A program made the translations under genes and the position numbers. Shown piece after piece: positions 1 to 8,800 of a stretch of 64,000 bases of DNA; the stretch's first letter is position 1, and each line of letters begins with the position of its first letter. Source of the DNA: an uncultured Candidatus Saccharibacteria bacterium (GTDB lineage Bacteria; Patescibacteriota; Saccharimonadia; Saccharimonadales; Saccharimonadaceae); NCBI GenBank assembly GCA_946404545.1, contig CAMJDZ010000004.1, positions 1-64,000 of the forward strand. Direction: 5' to 3'. The notes below the pieces were generated by a model. The model was not told the origin of the DNA. It saw only the letters and a list, made by a program, of their open reading frames with translations, and searched no databases.

Positions 1-10
1 CTATCCTTTC

Positions 11-688
11 CTAAAATAACGTTGCCTGCTTCTCTACTTTTTTCTTCGGTTTAGGTTTAGGCTTATCTGGCAGTTTGAGTGGCGGATGAAGTAATCCGTT
101 CGCCACCTTCGGCAAATCCTCTATACTCGTCTGTTTTACGCCTTCACGCAGCTTTTCTATATCTGCAAAATTCCACTTCTCTAGTTCAAACCCGCCATTT
201 CCGTCAGGAATCCAATTAATGAGATTTATTTTCTTGCGCCCAGTCAGCATATTTCCGTAGCAAATATTCGCTTTCAAAATCGCATCCATCGCCATCAAAA
301 AGCTCGCCGGCGTTTCTTCGCCAGTCAAAAAATCCAACACAATATTCTTCATGCGCACGCGCGCTTCTTCTAGATTGTCTTGAGCGATATCTACGCCGTA
401 AATATTACTCAACGCAATCAGAATCTTATATTTATTCTTCTTTGTCTTTTGCAATTTTCTATCCAGTATTTCCACTAGGAAGTTGCCATTCCCACAGGCT
501 GGCTCAAGTACTTTTTTATCAATCTCAGAAATCGTAGGCTCGCACAAATCGCACATCGCTTTTACTTCGCGTGGCTGCGTAAAAACTTCACCTGCATCAC
601 GTACGCGCTCACGAGACTTAATGCCCTTCTCGAGGGTTTGTCGTGCTTGTGCTTTCTCTTTTTCTTGACCTTTGGTATCTTTTGGCAT
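11..688 (-). CDS. DNA N6-adenine methylase-like protein, truncated catalytic region
   Basis: This 225-residue protein has the N-terminal half of an adenine DNA methyltransferase of the type found in type I, IIG and phage systems. It shows the lead-in GEVFTQP (about residues 33-39) and the SAM-binding motif I LEPACGNGNF (about 61-70), followed by an acidic GVDI strand. The catalytic [DN]PP[YF] motif IV expected after this is absent; the protein instead ends in a Pro/Lys-rich tail (KPKPKPKKK). It may be a SAM-binding remnant, a regulatory subunit, or one half of a split enzyme whose partner lies outside the window. The ATG at 688 has no clear Shine-Dalgarno, and the sequence around it is complementary to the structured RNA just upstream. 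The family assignment is fairly sure; activity is doubtful. Confidence 0.7.
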   Translation of the reverse strand: MPKDTKGQEKEKAQARQTLEKGIKSRERVRDAGEVFTQPREVKAMCDLCEPTISEIDKKVLEPACGNGNFLVEILDRKLQKTKKNKYKILIALSNIYGVDIAQDNLEEARVRMKNIVLDFLTGEETPASFLMAMDAILKANICYGNMLTGRKKINLINWIPDGNGGFELEKWNFADIEKLREGVKQTSIEDLPKVANGLLHPPLKLPDKPKPKPKKKVEKQATLF

Positions 689-717
689 AGCGACTTCATG
701 AATCGCTTTTGCCTCAA

Positions 718-870
718 AACAAAAAGCGACCCAGTCGAGTCGCTACAACTTTAACAATCCGAGTCTCTCCAAATAAAAGAAAAACCAAGACTGCGGCTGG
801 GCCGCTTTCCGCCTTCTATTTGGAGAGCCTACGTAACTGTTAGACTCTTTATTGATTGTAATGTTGTAGC
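718..870 (-). ncRNA. Structured RNA with its own promoter and terminator (6S-like or cis-regulatory)
   Basis: On the minus strand a TATAAT at 882-877 has an 18-nt-spaced TTGGTT at 906-901, which predicts a start near 870. The transcript would fold into a long rod: closing stem 863-870 with 742-749 (8 bp), then 11 bp between 817-827 and 765-775, with a small GC-rich hairpin at the tip. It ends in a terminator hairpin (725-730 with 739-744) followed by a U-run. The closing stem and terminator stem share 742-744, so they are mutually exclusive there. Bases 738-745 are also perfectly complementary to 688-695, which touches the methylase start codon. A rod with internal bubbles recalls 6S RNA; the competing stems recall a riboswitch or attenuator. 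The structure is seen; the identity is not known. Confidence 0.55.
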
Positions 871-907
871 ATTTTTATTATATCATCACTCTCTCTGTAA
901 AACCAAA

Positions 908-1282
908 ATGAATAATAATTTTGTAGATAATAACGTAAAGTTAAAGCCTGCCGAAAAGTCAGCCGCTCTTTTTCTGGCCTCTAATGGTTTTCGAGTTGAA
1001 GTAATCATCCCTTCGAATACCCCACATAATAAAAATCCTGATTTCCTAATTAATGGAAAAATCTGGGAACTAAAATGCCCGACCAAAAACCGACGAGAAA
1101 CATTAGAACGCTGTTTCAAGAAAGCAGCTAAGCAATCCGAAAATCTATTGCTAGATCTTCGCAACATAAAAGGTGTCAATAATGCCACGCTCGGTATCAT
1201 CACGAACCGTTTTCACTATTCAAAAAGCATCAAGCGACTAATAATTATTCTTCACGGCAAACTATTGCACTATAAAAAATAA
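908..1282 (+). CDS. Orphan CdiA-CT-like nuclease (PD-(D/E)XK fold)
   Basis: This 124-residue protein resembles the C-terminal tRNase module of contact-dependent inhibition CdiA proteins. The core NPDFLINGKIWELKCP (residues 43-58) places D45, E54 and K56 in a PD-(D/E)XK-type spacing, with a hydrophobic LLLDL strand and an NATLGII segment further on, as in that family. It has no signal peptide, no delivery domains and no adjacent immunity gene: the next gene is ppa on the other strand. Stand-alone copies of this fold are known in mobile elements, so it may be a cytoplasmic nuclease or a leftover toxin tip. Its promoter region overlaps the divergent promoter of the structured RNA. No Shine-Dalgarno is evident before the ATG. 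The fold call is moderately confident and the target is unknown. Confidence 0.6.
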   Translation: MNNNFVDNNVKLKPAEKSAALFLASNGFRVEVIIPSNTPHNKNPDFLINGKIWELKCPTKNRRETLERCFKKAAKQSENLLLDLRNIKGVNNATLGIITNRFHYSKSIKRLIIILHGKLLHYKK

Positions 1283-1350
1283 TTACCTATAATAATTATC
1301 GAAGGGCGACTAATTGCCATTAGGTAGTTAGCCAAGCTCTTCTTTTTTTA
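1280..1350 (+). terminator. Terminator after the CdiA-CT-like gene
   Basis: Bases 1280-1289 pair with 1321-1330 (one G-U wobble), with an inner CTAAT/ATTAG hairpin; a T-rich run follows at 1341-1349. The stem begins in the stop codon. It is an AT-rich and therefore weak terminator. Confidence 0.45.
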
Positions 1351-1382
1351 TTGCCGCAAAAATCCGCCCTCGCGAGCGGATT
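1351..1382 (-). terminator. Terminator of ppa
   Basis: AATCCGC at 1361-1367 pairs with GCGGATT at 1376-1382. On the minus strand the hairpin is followed by a short T-run. Confidence 0.7.
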
Positions 1383-1399
1383 CCTAGTCAAAAGCCAAA

Positions 1400-1933
1400 T
1401 TAGCTCTTCTTGTTCCAGCGCTCAATCGAGTCTGCGATTACCTTCTGTGCATCCTCGAGGCCAAAGAAGCCCTTTACATGAGTCGTGCCAGGTTTCTTGA
1501 GATCCTTGTAGTGGTTGAAGTGGAACTCAACCTGCTCAAACCAGCGCTTTGGCAAATCTTCGAGCGTCTTGTAGACGTCGCCATTATTGCGATCGTCATC
1601 GACAACCGCGATAATCTTGTCGTCAACTTCCCCGTCGTCTTCAAACTTCATCACGCCAAGAACGCGTGCAGTGAGATAAATGCCAGTCGTAAGCGGTTGG
1701 TCGGTCACAACGAGCACGTCGAGCTCATCGCCATCCTCATCAATCGTCTGCGGAATGAAACCGTAGTTGCAAGGCTTTGCAAACGCAATTGGTTCGATAC
1801 GATCGAGCTTGAAGCAAGCGCGCTTGCGGTCCCACTCAATCTTGTGATTGCTACCGGTTGGGATCTCGATAACAACGTTAATCGTACCTTCTTTATAATT
1901 TCCTGGGTCAAGAACCTGATTAAAATCAGCCAT
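1400..1933 (-). CDS. ppa: Inorganic pyrophosphatase
   Basis: This is a soluble family I pyrophosphatase that hydrolyses PPi to two phosphates and so pulls biosynthetic reactions forward. The 177-residue product has the signature DGDELDV with its metal-binding aspartates, preceded by NYGFIPQT, and the usual family length. The ATG at 1933 is preferred over the longer in-frame ATG at 1984 because AAAGGA lies 6 nt upstream and the family begins close to this point. A TATAAT on the minus strand (1974-1969) gives a leader of roughly 25-30 nt; this promoter sits almost back to back with that of gap. The gene ends in a hairpin terminator at 1361-1382 and is monocistronic. Confidence 0.95.
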   Translation of the reverse strand: MADFNQVLDPGNYKEGTINVVIEIPTGSNHKIEWDRKRACFKLDRIEPIAFAKPCNYGFIPQTIDEDGDELDVLVVTDQPLTTGIYLTARVLGVMKFEDDGEVDDKIIAVVDDDRNNGDVYKTLEDLPKRWFEQVEFHFNHYKDLKKPGTTHVKGFFGLEDAQKVIADSIERWNKKS

Positions 1934-2035
1934 TCGATTCCTTTCTTTTACTCCATTTGTTTTCCCTATTATACCACGCGCCATATGATATAATAAGCAT
2001 AAGAAAAATAGCTATTTATAGGAGAGTTAACAAAA

Positions 2036-3043
2036 ATGGTCAAACTAGCAATAAATGGGTTTGGGCGTATTGGCCGCAACGCTTTCAAAATCGCTTTTGA
2101 TCGCAACGATACCGAAATCGTCGCTATCAACGATTTGACTGACGCAAAGACACTCGCTCACCTCTTAAAATACGATTCCAGCTATGGCATTTATGCCTGC
2201 GATGTCGATTTTGACGACGAAAATATTATCGTAGACGGTCAGAAAATCCGCGTCTACAGCGAAACCGAACCGAAAAATCTTCCTTGGGAAGAGCTCGGCA
2301 TTGATGTCGTTATCGAATCCACTGGTCTCTTTACTGATCCAGCCAAGGCCCGCGCTCATATCGAAGCCGGCGCCAAAAAAGTCGTCATCTCTGCCCCGGC
2401 CAAGGGCGAAGGCGCCAAAACTATCGTTCTCGGCGTCAATGAAGACGAAGTTACCGTCGACGACGAAATTCTCTCCAACGCATCTTGTACTACCAACTGT
2501 ATCGCACCAGTCATGAAGGTGCTTGAAGATAACATCGGCATCGAAAAAGCCATGATGACCACCGTTCATAGTTACACTGCCAGCCAGAAACTCCAGGATG
2601 CTCCTGCCAAGGATATCCGCGAAGCTCGCGCCGCCGCAGAAAACATTGTTCCAACAACTACCGGCGCAAGTAAAGCTGCTGCCAAAACCATCCCAAGCCT
2701 CCAAGGCAAATTCAACGGTCTTTCCGTTCGCGTCCCGACTCCAGTCGTTTCCCTCGCAGACATTACTGCTGTCACTAAGCGTCCAACCACCATCGAAGAA
2801 ATCAACGAAATCTTCAAGAAGGCTGCCAGCGAAGATTACTACAAGGGTATCCTCGCTGCCACCGAAGAAGAACTCGTTTCTATCGATTTCCGCGGTAACA
2901 GCAACTCTGCAATCGTCGACCTACCTTTAACTGACGTCGTCGACAGCAACCTTATCAAGGTTGTTGCCTGGTATGACAATGAGTGGGGCTATAGTAACCG
3001 CCTCGTCGAACTTAGCGTCGACTTTGGCAAAATGGGAAAGTAA
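2036..3043 (+). CDS. gap: Glyceraldehyde-3-phosphate dehydrogenase
   Basis: This glycolytic enzyme oxidises glyceraldehyde-3-phosphate to 1,3-bisphosphoglycerate with NAD(P). The 335-residue product begins with the Rossmann motif INGFGRIGR and carries the active-site segment SNASCTTNC (residues 147-155, catalytic Cys151). The conserved WYDNEWGYS is near the C-terminus. AGGAG lies upstream of the ATG, and a TATAAT at 1989-1994 provides a -10 facing away from ppa. It is the first gene of a five-gene operon: rpiB follows after 5 nt, then an rpe-like epimerase, a pfkB-family kinase and a LOG protein, with gaps of a few bases or overlapping stop/start codons. This links lower glycolysis to pentose phosphate interconversion. 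Confidence 0.97.
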   Translation: MVKLAINGFGRIGRNAFKIAFDRNDTEIVAINDLTDAKTLAHLLKYDSSYGIYACDVDFDDENIIVDGQKIRVYSETEPKNLPWEELGIDVVIESTGLFTDPAKARAHIEAGAKKVVISAPAKGEGAKTIVLGVNEDEVTVDDEILSNASCTTNCIAPVMKVLEDNIGIEKAMMTTVHSYTASQKLQDAPAKDIREARAAAENIVPTTTGASKAAAKTIPSLQGKFNGLSVRVPTPVVSLADITAVTKRPTTIEEINEIFKKAASEDYYKGILAATEEELVSIDFRGNSNSAIVDLPLTDVVDSNLIKVVAWYDNEWGYSNRLVELSVDFGKMGK

Positions 3044-3048
3044 AACAT

Positions 3049-3489
3049 ATGCACGTATATCTTGGTGCCGACCATCGCGGCTATCAACTCAAAGGTCAAA
3101 TCATCAACTGGCTCTCTAGCCTTCAAATTCCGTTCACGGATTTTGGCGCAAACGAATACGACGCCGAAGATGATTACAACGACTATGCCCGCAAGGTCGC
3201 CGAAGCCGTTCTCCGCAACCCAGGCGATGACTCGTTTGGTGTCCTCGTTTGCGGTTCCGGCCAAGGTATGTGCATGCAAGCCAACCGCTACAAAGGCATT
3301 CGCGCTGCTATCTGCCACGACACAACCGAAGCCGTTGAAACTCGTGGCCACAATAACGCCAATATTATCTGTATTTCCGCCGACACCGTCAGCGATCAAT
3401 ATGCCGACATTCTCGAAGCATTCTTCAATACAAAACAACTGCCAGATGAGCGTTATTCGCGCCGCTGCAAGAAACTAGACGAGGCATAA
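3049..3489 (+). CDS. rpiB: Ribose-5-phosphate isomerase B
   Basis: This RpiB/LacAB-family isomerase interconverts ribose-5-phosphate and ribulose-5-phosphate. The 146-residue length is normal for the family. Visible hallmarks are the N-terminal GADHRG (residues 6-11), the active-site VCGSGQG with catalytic Cys68, and HNNAN starting at His101, which matches the usual H-N-x-A-N stretch. It starts 5 nt after the gap stop and is followed after one base by the rpe-like gene, so the isomerase and epimerase steps of the pentose phosphate pathway are co-transcribed. Confidence 0.93.
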   Translation: MHVYLGADHRGYQLKGQIINWLSSLQIPFTDFGANEYDAEDDYNDYARKVAEAVLRNPGDDSFGVLVCGSGQGMCMQANRYKGIRAAICHDTTEAVETRGHNNANIICISADTVSDQYADILEAFFNTKQLPDERYSRRCKKLDEA

Positions 3490-3490
3490 A

Positions 3491-4147
3491 ATGGCAATTG
3501 CAACAATCGCACCAACTATCCTCTCCAACAACCCTACCGAGTACAAGGAAATCGTTAAGCGCTATTACCCTTTCGTAAAGCGCGCCCATATCGATATTTC
3601 TGACGGTACGCTCGCGCCAGAATCTGGCGTCACCATTAATGAAACTGCTGTTTGGTGGCCAAAGGGCTGGAACGTCGACATTCACATGATGACCGCCGAG
3701 CCGTCCAAGCATCTCGACAATCTCATCAAACTTCATCCGAACATGGTCATTTTCCATGCTGAAGCAAAGGACGACCTGCTCCCTATCTTTGATACTATCA
3801 AGCAAAACGGCATGAAGGTCGGCGTCGCAATCGTCAAAGGCATCTATCCGCCATCCATCAAGACTATTCTCGAACAAGCTGACCATGCCATGATTTTCTC
3901 TGGCGACCTCGGCAAATACGGCGGCGAAGCAGATTTGCTTTTGCTCGAGAAAGTTCCACTCATCAAGGAAATTCACACCAATATCGAAATCGGCTGGGAC
4001 GGTGGTGCCAATATGGAAACTACCCGCCAAATCGTCCACGGCGGCGTTACTTGTGTTAACGTCGGCAGCGCCATCAGCAAAGCCGAAGACCCGAAAGCCG
4101 CTTATGACGCCCTCATGAAAGAAACTGAAGAGGAGGATCCAATTTAA
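3491..4147 (+). CDS. Ribulose-phosphate 3-epimerase-like protein
   Basis: This 218-residue TIM-barrel protein of the ribulose-phosphate 3-epimerase family probably interconverts ribulose-5-phosphate and xylulose-5-phosphate. Family features include the start IAPTILS, HIDISDG (Met in the usual HIDVMDG replaced by Ser), DIHMM in place of DVHLM, and the late WDGGAN phosphate loop. The usual central GxxGQxF loop is replaced by SGDLGKYGG, so this is a divergent member and another phosphosugar substrate is possible. Its stop overlaps the ATG of the following kinase (TAATG), which indicates translational coupling. The family is confident; the exact substrate is less so. Confidence 0.8.
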   Translation: MAIATIAPTILSNNPTEYKEIVKRYYPFVKRAHIDISDGTLAPESGVTINETAVWWPKGWNVDIHMMTAEPSKHLDNLIKLHPNMVIFHAEAKDDLLPIFDTIKQNGMKVGVAIVKGIYPPSIKTILEQADHAMIFSGDLGKYGGEADLLLLEKVPLIKEIHTNIEIGWDGGANMETTRQIVHGGVTCVNVGSAISKAEDPKAAYDALMKETEEEDPI

Positions 4148-5100
4148 TGGCTCGTATCGTTAGCGTCGGCTCTGCCCTACAAGACGTTTATCTAATTGAC
4201 CACGATGACTTTGGCACCAACAGTCACGGCTTTTTTAATCAATTAAAGCTCAGCGCCAAGGTCGACATCGACAAAATCAAATTCAGCACTGGCGGCGGCG
4301 CTACTAACGCAGCCACTACTTTTGCACGCAGCGGCCACGAATCCATTTTCATGGGCTGCATCTCTGAAGACCCAGCCGGCCAGGCTATTCTCAATTCCCT
4401 CGACGATGAAGGTATTGATTCTAGCTACATCACTTACGCCAAAAACACTCCGACTGGCTACTCTGTAATTATGCTCACCCCAGGCGGCGAACGCACTATC
4501 CTCACCTGCCGCGGCGCCAGCACCCGCTTTGACGCCATCGACCCGAAAGACCTCGAGACCATCTACCCAGATTGGCTCTACGTCACCACCTTCCACGGCG
4601 ACATGGACAGTCTCGACCAGCTCTTCACCAAGGCAAAATCCCTTGGCGCGAAGATTATGTTCAACCCAGGCAAATTCGAGCTTGAACACAGTCGCAAACT
4701 TCTCGGCCTACTCTCGGACGTCGACGTGCTCCTCGTCAACAAATACGAGGCCCAAAAGATCGTCTCCGGTACTCTGCTTACCGAGCTCATCGCAAAGCTC
4801 AAGAACTACGTGCCGAATGTCATTATCACTGACGGCCATCAAGGCGCTATCGCCACTGACGGCAAAGAAGTCTACCGCATCGGCATCTATGAAGACGTCA
4901 AAATCAAAGACGCTACCGGCGCTGGCGACGCCTTCGGCTCCGGCTTCCTCGCCGCTTATGCCGCCGGCAAATCCTTCACCGATTCCCTCACCTTCGCAAG
5001 CGCCAACTCGACTTCCGTCATCCAGCACATCGGCAGCAAAGACGGAATCCTATCGCAAAAAACAAAACTTCACCCAATGCCAATTCAGGAGATACGCTAA
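4147..5100 (+). CDS. PfkB-family carbohydrate kinase
   Basis: This 317-residue ribokinase-fold enzyme phosphorylates a sugar or nucleoside with ATP. The N-terminal substrate-binding GGGATNAA and the C-terminal catalytic DATGAGDAFGSGF (about residues 255-267, with the GAGD anion hole and catalytic Asp) are both clear. Length is typical. It sits between pentose phosphate genes, so ribose or another pentose/hexose is a reasonable substrate, but the sequence alone does not decide between ribokinase, fructokinase and adenosine kinase-type activity. It shares a base with the stop of the rpe-like gene and its own stop overlaps the next start, in a tightly coupled operon. Confidence 0.88.
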   Translation: MARIVSVGSALQDVYLIDHDDFGTNSHGFFNQLKLSAKVDIDKIKFSTGGGATNAATTFARSGHESIFMGCISEDPAGQAILNSLDDEGIDSSYITYAKNTPTGYSVIMLTPGGERTILTCRGASTRFDAIDPKDLETIYPDWLYVTTFHGDMDSLDQLFTKAKSLGAKIMFNPGKFELEHSRKLLGLLSDVDVLLVNKYEAQKIVSGTLLTELIAKLKNYVPNVIITDGHQGAIATDGKEVYRIGIYEDVKIKDATGAGDAFGSGFLAAYAAGKSFTDSLTFASANSTSVIQHIGSKDGILSQKTKLHPMPIQEIR

Positions 5101-5822
5101 TGGACACTATTGTTACTAACTGGCTCGATGCTATCGCCAATCAAAAACTCGACAACGAAGACGTCGAACGCTCTTTGCGCTACGCCAAGGATCTCGAACA
5201 AGGCCTCGCCAAAATCCGCACCTTCGCACAAGGCGTCGCAATTTTTGGTTCTGCCCGTCTCGACGAGGATGGCAAATGGAGCAAACTCGCCGAAAAGCTC
5301 GGCTTCATGCTCGCTCAGAATGGCCACGCCGTTATCTCTGGTGGCGGCCCAAGCATTATGCAAGCCGCCAACAAAGGTTGTTATGAAGCCGGCGGCCGCA
5401 GCATCGGCCTCAACATCCAGCTTCCGCACGAACAGCACATCAATCCATACGTCACTGATTCCGTTGAATTCCGTTACTTCTTTGCCCGCAAGGTGATGCT
5501 CACTTTCTCGAGTAAAGTCTACGTCTTCTTCCCTGGCGGCTTCGGCACGCTCGACGAATTTTCCGAGATCCTCATTCTCATGCAGGAAGGCAAGATGCCA
5601 AAGATGCCAATGTTCCTCATCGGCAAAAGCTTCTGGAAGCCGCTCGACAAGTTCTTCGAGACCAAAATGCAAAAGATGGGCACTATCAAAGCTAGCGATC
5701 GCAAAATCTACACGATTACCGACGATATTAACGAAGTCGTCAAAGCCGCTAACAAAATCGGCCACCCAAGCATTCACGACAATATCTACAACAACTATTC
5801 GTCACAGAACGCACACATCTAA
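5100..5822 (+). CDS. LOG-family protein (nucleotide phosphoribohydrolase type)
   Basis: This 240-residue member of the LOG/YvdD (TIGR00730) family has relatives that cleave the N-glycosidic bond of nucleoside 5'-monophosphates, giving ribose-5-phosphate and free base. It has the Rossmann GGGPSIM loop near residue 81 and the family signature PGGFGTLDE near residue 145. The N-terminal 40-50 residues are helical and lie outside the core. Placed last in an operon with rpiB and a sugar kinase, a role in feeding ribose-5-phosphate from scavenged nucleotides is plausible (inference). It overlaps the kinase stop by one base and is followed at once by a strong terminator. Confidence 0.85.
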   Translation: MDTIVTNWLDAIANQKLDNEDVERSLRYAKDLEQGLAKIRTFAQGVAIFGSARLDEDGKWSKLAEKLGFMLAQNGHAVISGGGPSIMQAANKGCYEAGGRSIGLNIQLPHEQHINPYVTDSVEFRYFFARKVMLTFSSKVYVFFPGGFGTLDEFSEILILMQEGKMPKMPMFLIGKSFWKPLDKFFETKMQKMGTIKASDRKIYTITDDINEVVKAANKIGHPSIHDNIYNNYSSQNAHI

Positions 5823-5850
5823 AAATATCCCCCTTGGGGGATATTTTTTA
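5823..5850. terminator. Bidirectional terminator between LOG gene and dnaE
   Basis: A near-perfect hairpin AAATATCCCCC / GGGGGATATTT with T-runs on both sides serves the two convergent genes. The last bases overlap the dnaE stop region. Confidence 0.85.
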
Positions 5851-8800
5851 TTTCGCGATAATGTTTTCGTCGCCGAATACTTCTTTTAATCCGGCAAGGA
5901 CATCTTCCACTTCTACCCTGAATGGCATTCGCATGGCTTTTTTGTCTGGACCAATCACGAGAATTACTTCAGACAAACCAGGATACGTACCGCAAATCTT
6001 CTTCAAATCCATCAATGCTTTTGTATCGTCCGGATTCTCAATACGCACATAGAGTTTCTTCTGCTTTAACGGCTTCGCCTCAATCTCACTCTCCGAAGTC
6101 TTGAAATGGGTAGCCGGCTTCTCTGCACTCCTGCGGTAGCCACCGCCACCACCGACTTTCGTCGCCGCCACTTTGCCGCGCGGTTTCTGCGCCACACCCT
6201 TTGTTGGCGTCTTCAGCGTTGCGCCGGTCGATTCATAATTGTCCAACTCTTCGTCTGTAACAACCGAAATCTCTTCCGCATTAATCTTTGCCTCATCCGT
6301 CATAAAGCCGTCGCGATCGCGTGCGTTCACCTTACCAGCGATCTTCACGACCGTATCGACAAGTAGCTTGCCGCCAACCTCTTCGAAGGTCCTCGGGAAC
6401 ACCGTAACTTCAATCTCGCCAACCTTGTCCTCAATCTTCACGAAAGCCATCTTCGAACCGGACTTCGTAATGAGCGTGCGGACGTTTGTAATGAGACCAC
6501 CAACAATCACCGAAGCGCCATCGAGCGCCGGCTTAATCTCGTTCGTCGGCATCGTCTGTTCCTGGAAATAAGTATCATATTTATCGAGCGGGTGAGCAGA
6601 AATATAGAGACCCATCAAATCACGCTCCCACATCAGCTGCTCTTTTTCGGTATACTTCGTTGGCGCCGGCGTAATTTCTACTTCTGGCACCTCTGCGGCC
6701 GCGCCCATCGCGCCAAACAAGTCCGTCTGACCTGACGCCGCATCCTTCTGCATCTTGTTACCGTAAGCCTGAATCTTATCAAGGTTGAATAACAAATCTG
6801 AGCGGTCGCCAAAACTATCAAACACACCAGTCTTAATCGCCGATTCCCAAGATTTCTTGTTGAACTTAGTCGCGTTTACGCGCTTCGCAAAATCGCAAAT
6901 CGACTTAAACGGACCATTCTTATCACGCTCATCAATAACTTCCTCAGCGAGCGCCTTGCCCATACCCTTAATCGCAGCGAGACCAAAGCGAATCTTCTTC
7001 TCTTTACCGACTGTAGCGAAGTCTGCATAAGACTCGTTAATGTCTGGGCCAAGCACCGGAATACCCATGCGCTTGCACTCAGTCATCTCAATCGCGAGAC
7101 GATCCGTCCAACGCATATCCGCGGTCATAAGTGCCGCCATAAAGGCGTCAGGATAATAAGTCTTAAGATATGCCGTCCAGTAGGCAACCAGAGCGTAACA
7201 CGCAGCGTGGGACTTGTTAAAACAGTAGTTTGCGAAGTCGAGCAACTGGCTCCAGAAAGTCTCGGCAATCTCTTCCGTTGCCCCACCGACTTTCACCGCG
7301 CCTTCGATAAAGAGCGGTTTCATTTTGTTCATGAGGTCAACTTTCTTCTTACCCACGGCCTTACGCAAAGTATCTGCCTGACCGCCGGTAAAGCCACACC
7401 ATTCCTTAGATGCCTGCATGAACTGCTCCTGATAAATCAAAATACCATAGGTATTCTTGAGCGAGTTCTCGAGTCCTGGATGCAAATAAGTAATCGGCTC
7501 TTCCCCATGTTTACGCTTGATAAAGCTCTCAATGAACTGCATTGGGCCCGGACGATAAAGCGCGTTCATAGCGATGAGATCATCAAATGCCGTCGGCTGA
7601 AGCTCACGCAAATAACGCTTCATGCCCGCAGATTCAAACTGGAACACGCCAGTCGTATCGCCGCGACGGAACAACGCATACACGTTATCGTCATCAAGCG
7701 GAATCTTGTTCATATCAATCGTCTTGCCGTGCACCTTCTTGATAATGCGCAAGGTTTGCTGAATCACCGATAGGTTCGATAGACCCAAAAAGTCCATCTT
7801 GAGAAGACCCAATTCCTCAACCTGTGGACCAGGATATTGTGTTGCAAGCGGCCCCTTGGCCGAAACTTCCAGCGGCATGAACTTCACGAGGTCGTCCGGC
7901 GCAATCACCACGCCACAAGCGTGCACGCCGTGGCTACGAATCGTGCCCTCGAGCCTCATCGCGAGGTCAATCACCTCTTTTGCGGTTGGGTTCGTTTCAT
8001 ATTCTTTCTTCAAATCCGGCTCGTTAACAATCGCGTCTTTCAACTTCACATGATGGCCCATCACTGGATCCGGCACGAGCTTTGCGATTCTATCTGCCTC
8101 AGCGTAAGGCACATCAAGCACGCGCGCCACATCGCGCACGGCGTTCTTCGCCATCATCTTACCAAAGGTCACGATGTTACTCACGCGGCCCTTGCCATAC
8201 TTCTGTGTACAGTATTCAATCACCTCATCGCGACGGTTATCCTGGATATCGGTATCGATATCTGGCATCGAGATACGGTCTGGGTTCAAGAAGCGCTCAA
8301 AGAGAAGATCGTACTTCAACGGGTCCAAATCGGTAATATGAATTGCGTACGCAAGGAGCGAACCTGCCGCCGAACCACGGCCTGGACCATAAATAATACC
8401 TTGGTTTTTACCCCAGTTAATGAAGTCCTGCACAATCAAGAAGTAACCGTTGTAGCCCATGTTATCGACGGTCTTAAGCTCAAAGTCGATGCGCTCGAGA
8501 ATTTCCTTCGAAAGCACCTTACGAATCTCTGGAATCGTTGCCTTCTCTGCTTCTTCCTTCGTCATATAGCCATAACGCTCAGCAAGACCTCTAAAAACCA
8601 ATTTATCGAGATATTCCTTCTCTGTTTCTCCCGTATCAATTGGGAATTTCGGAATCAAAATACGGCCAAGATCAATCGTCACATTGCAACTCTCAGCAAT
8701 CTTCTTCGTGTTGAGAATCGCCTCTGGGCAAGTTTTCTGCCAACGCGGGATCAACTCATCTGGCGTAATCACGTGCAACTGGAAATCTTTAAGCGTCATG

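Noticed and set aside
718-870. SRP (4.5S) RNA
   Set aside because: A GGAA-like tip is present but the conserved flanking symmetric and asymmetric loops of SRP domain IV are not.
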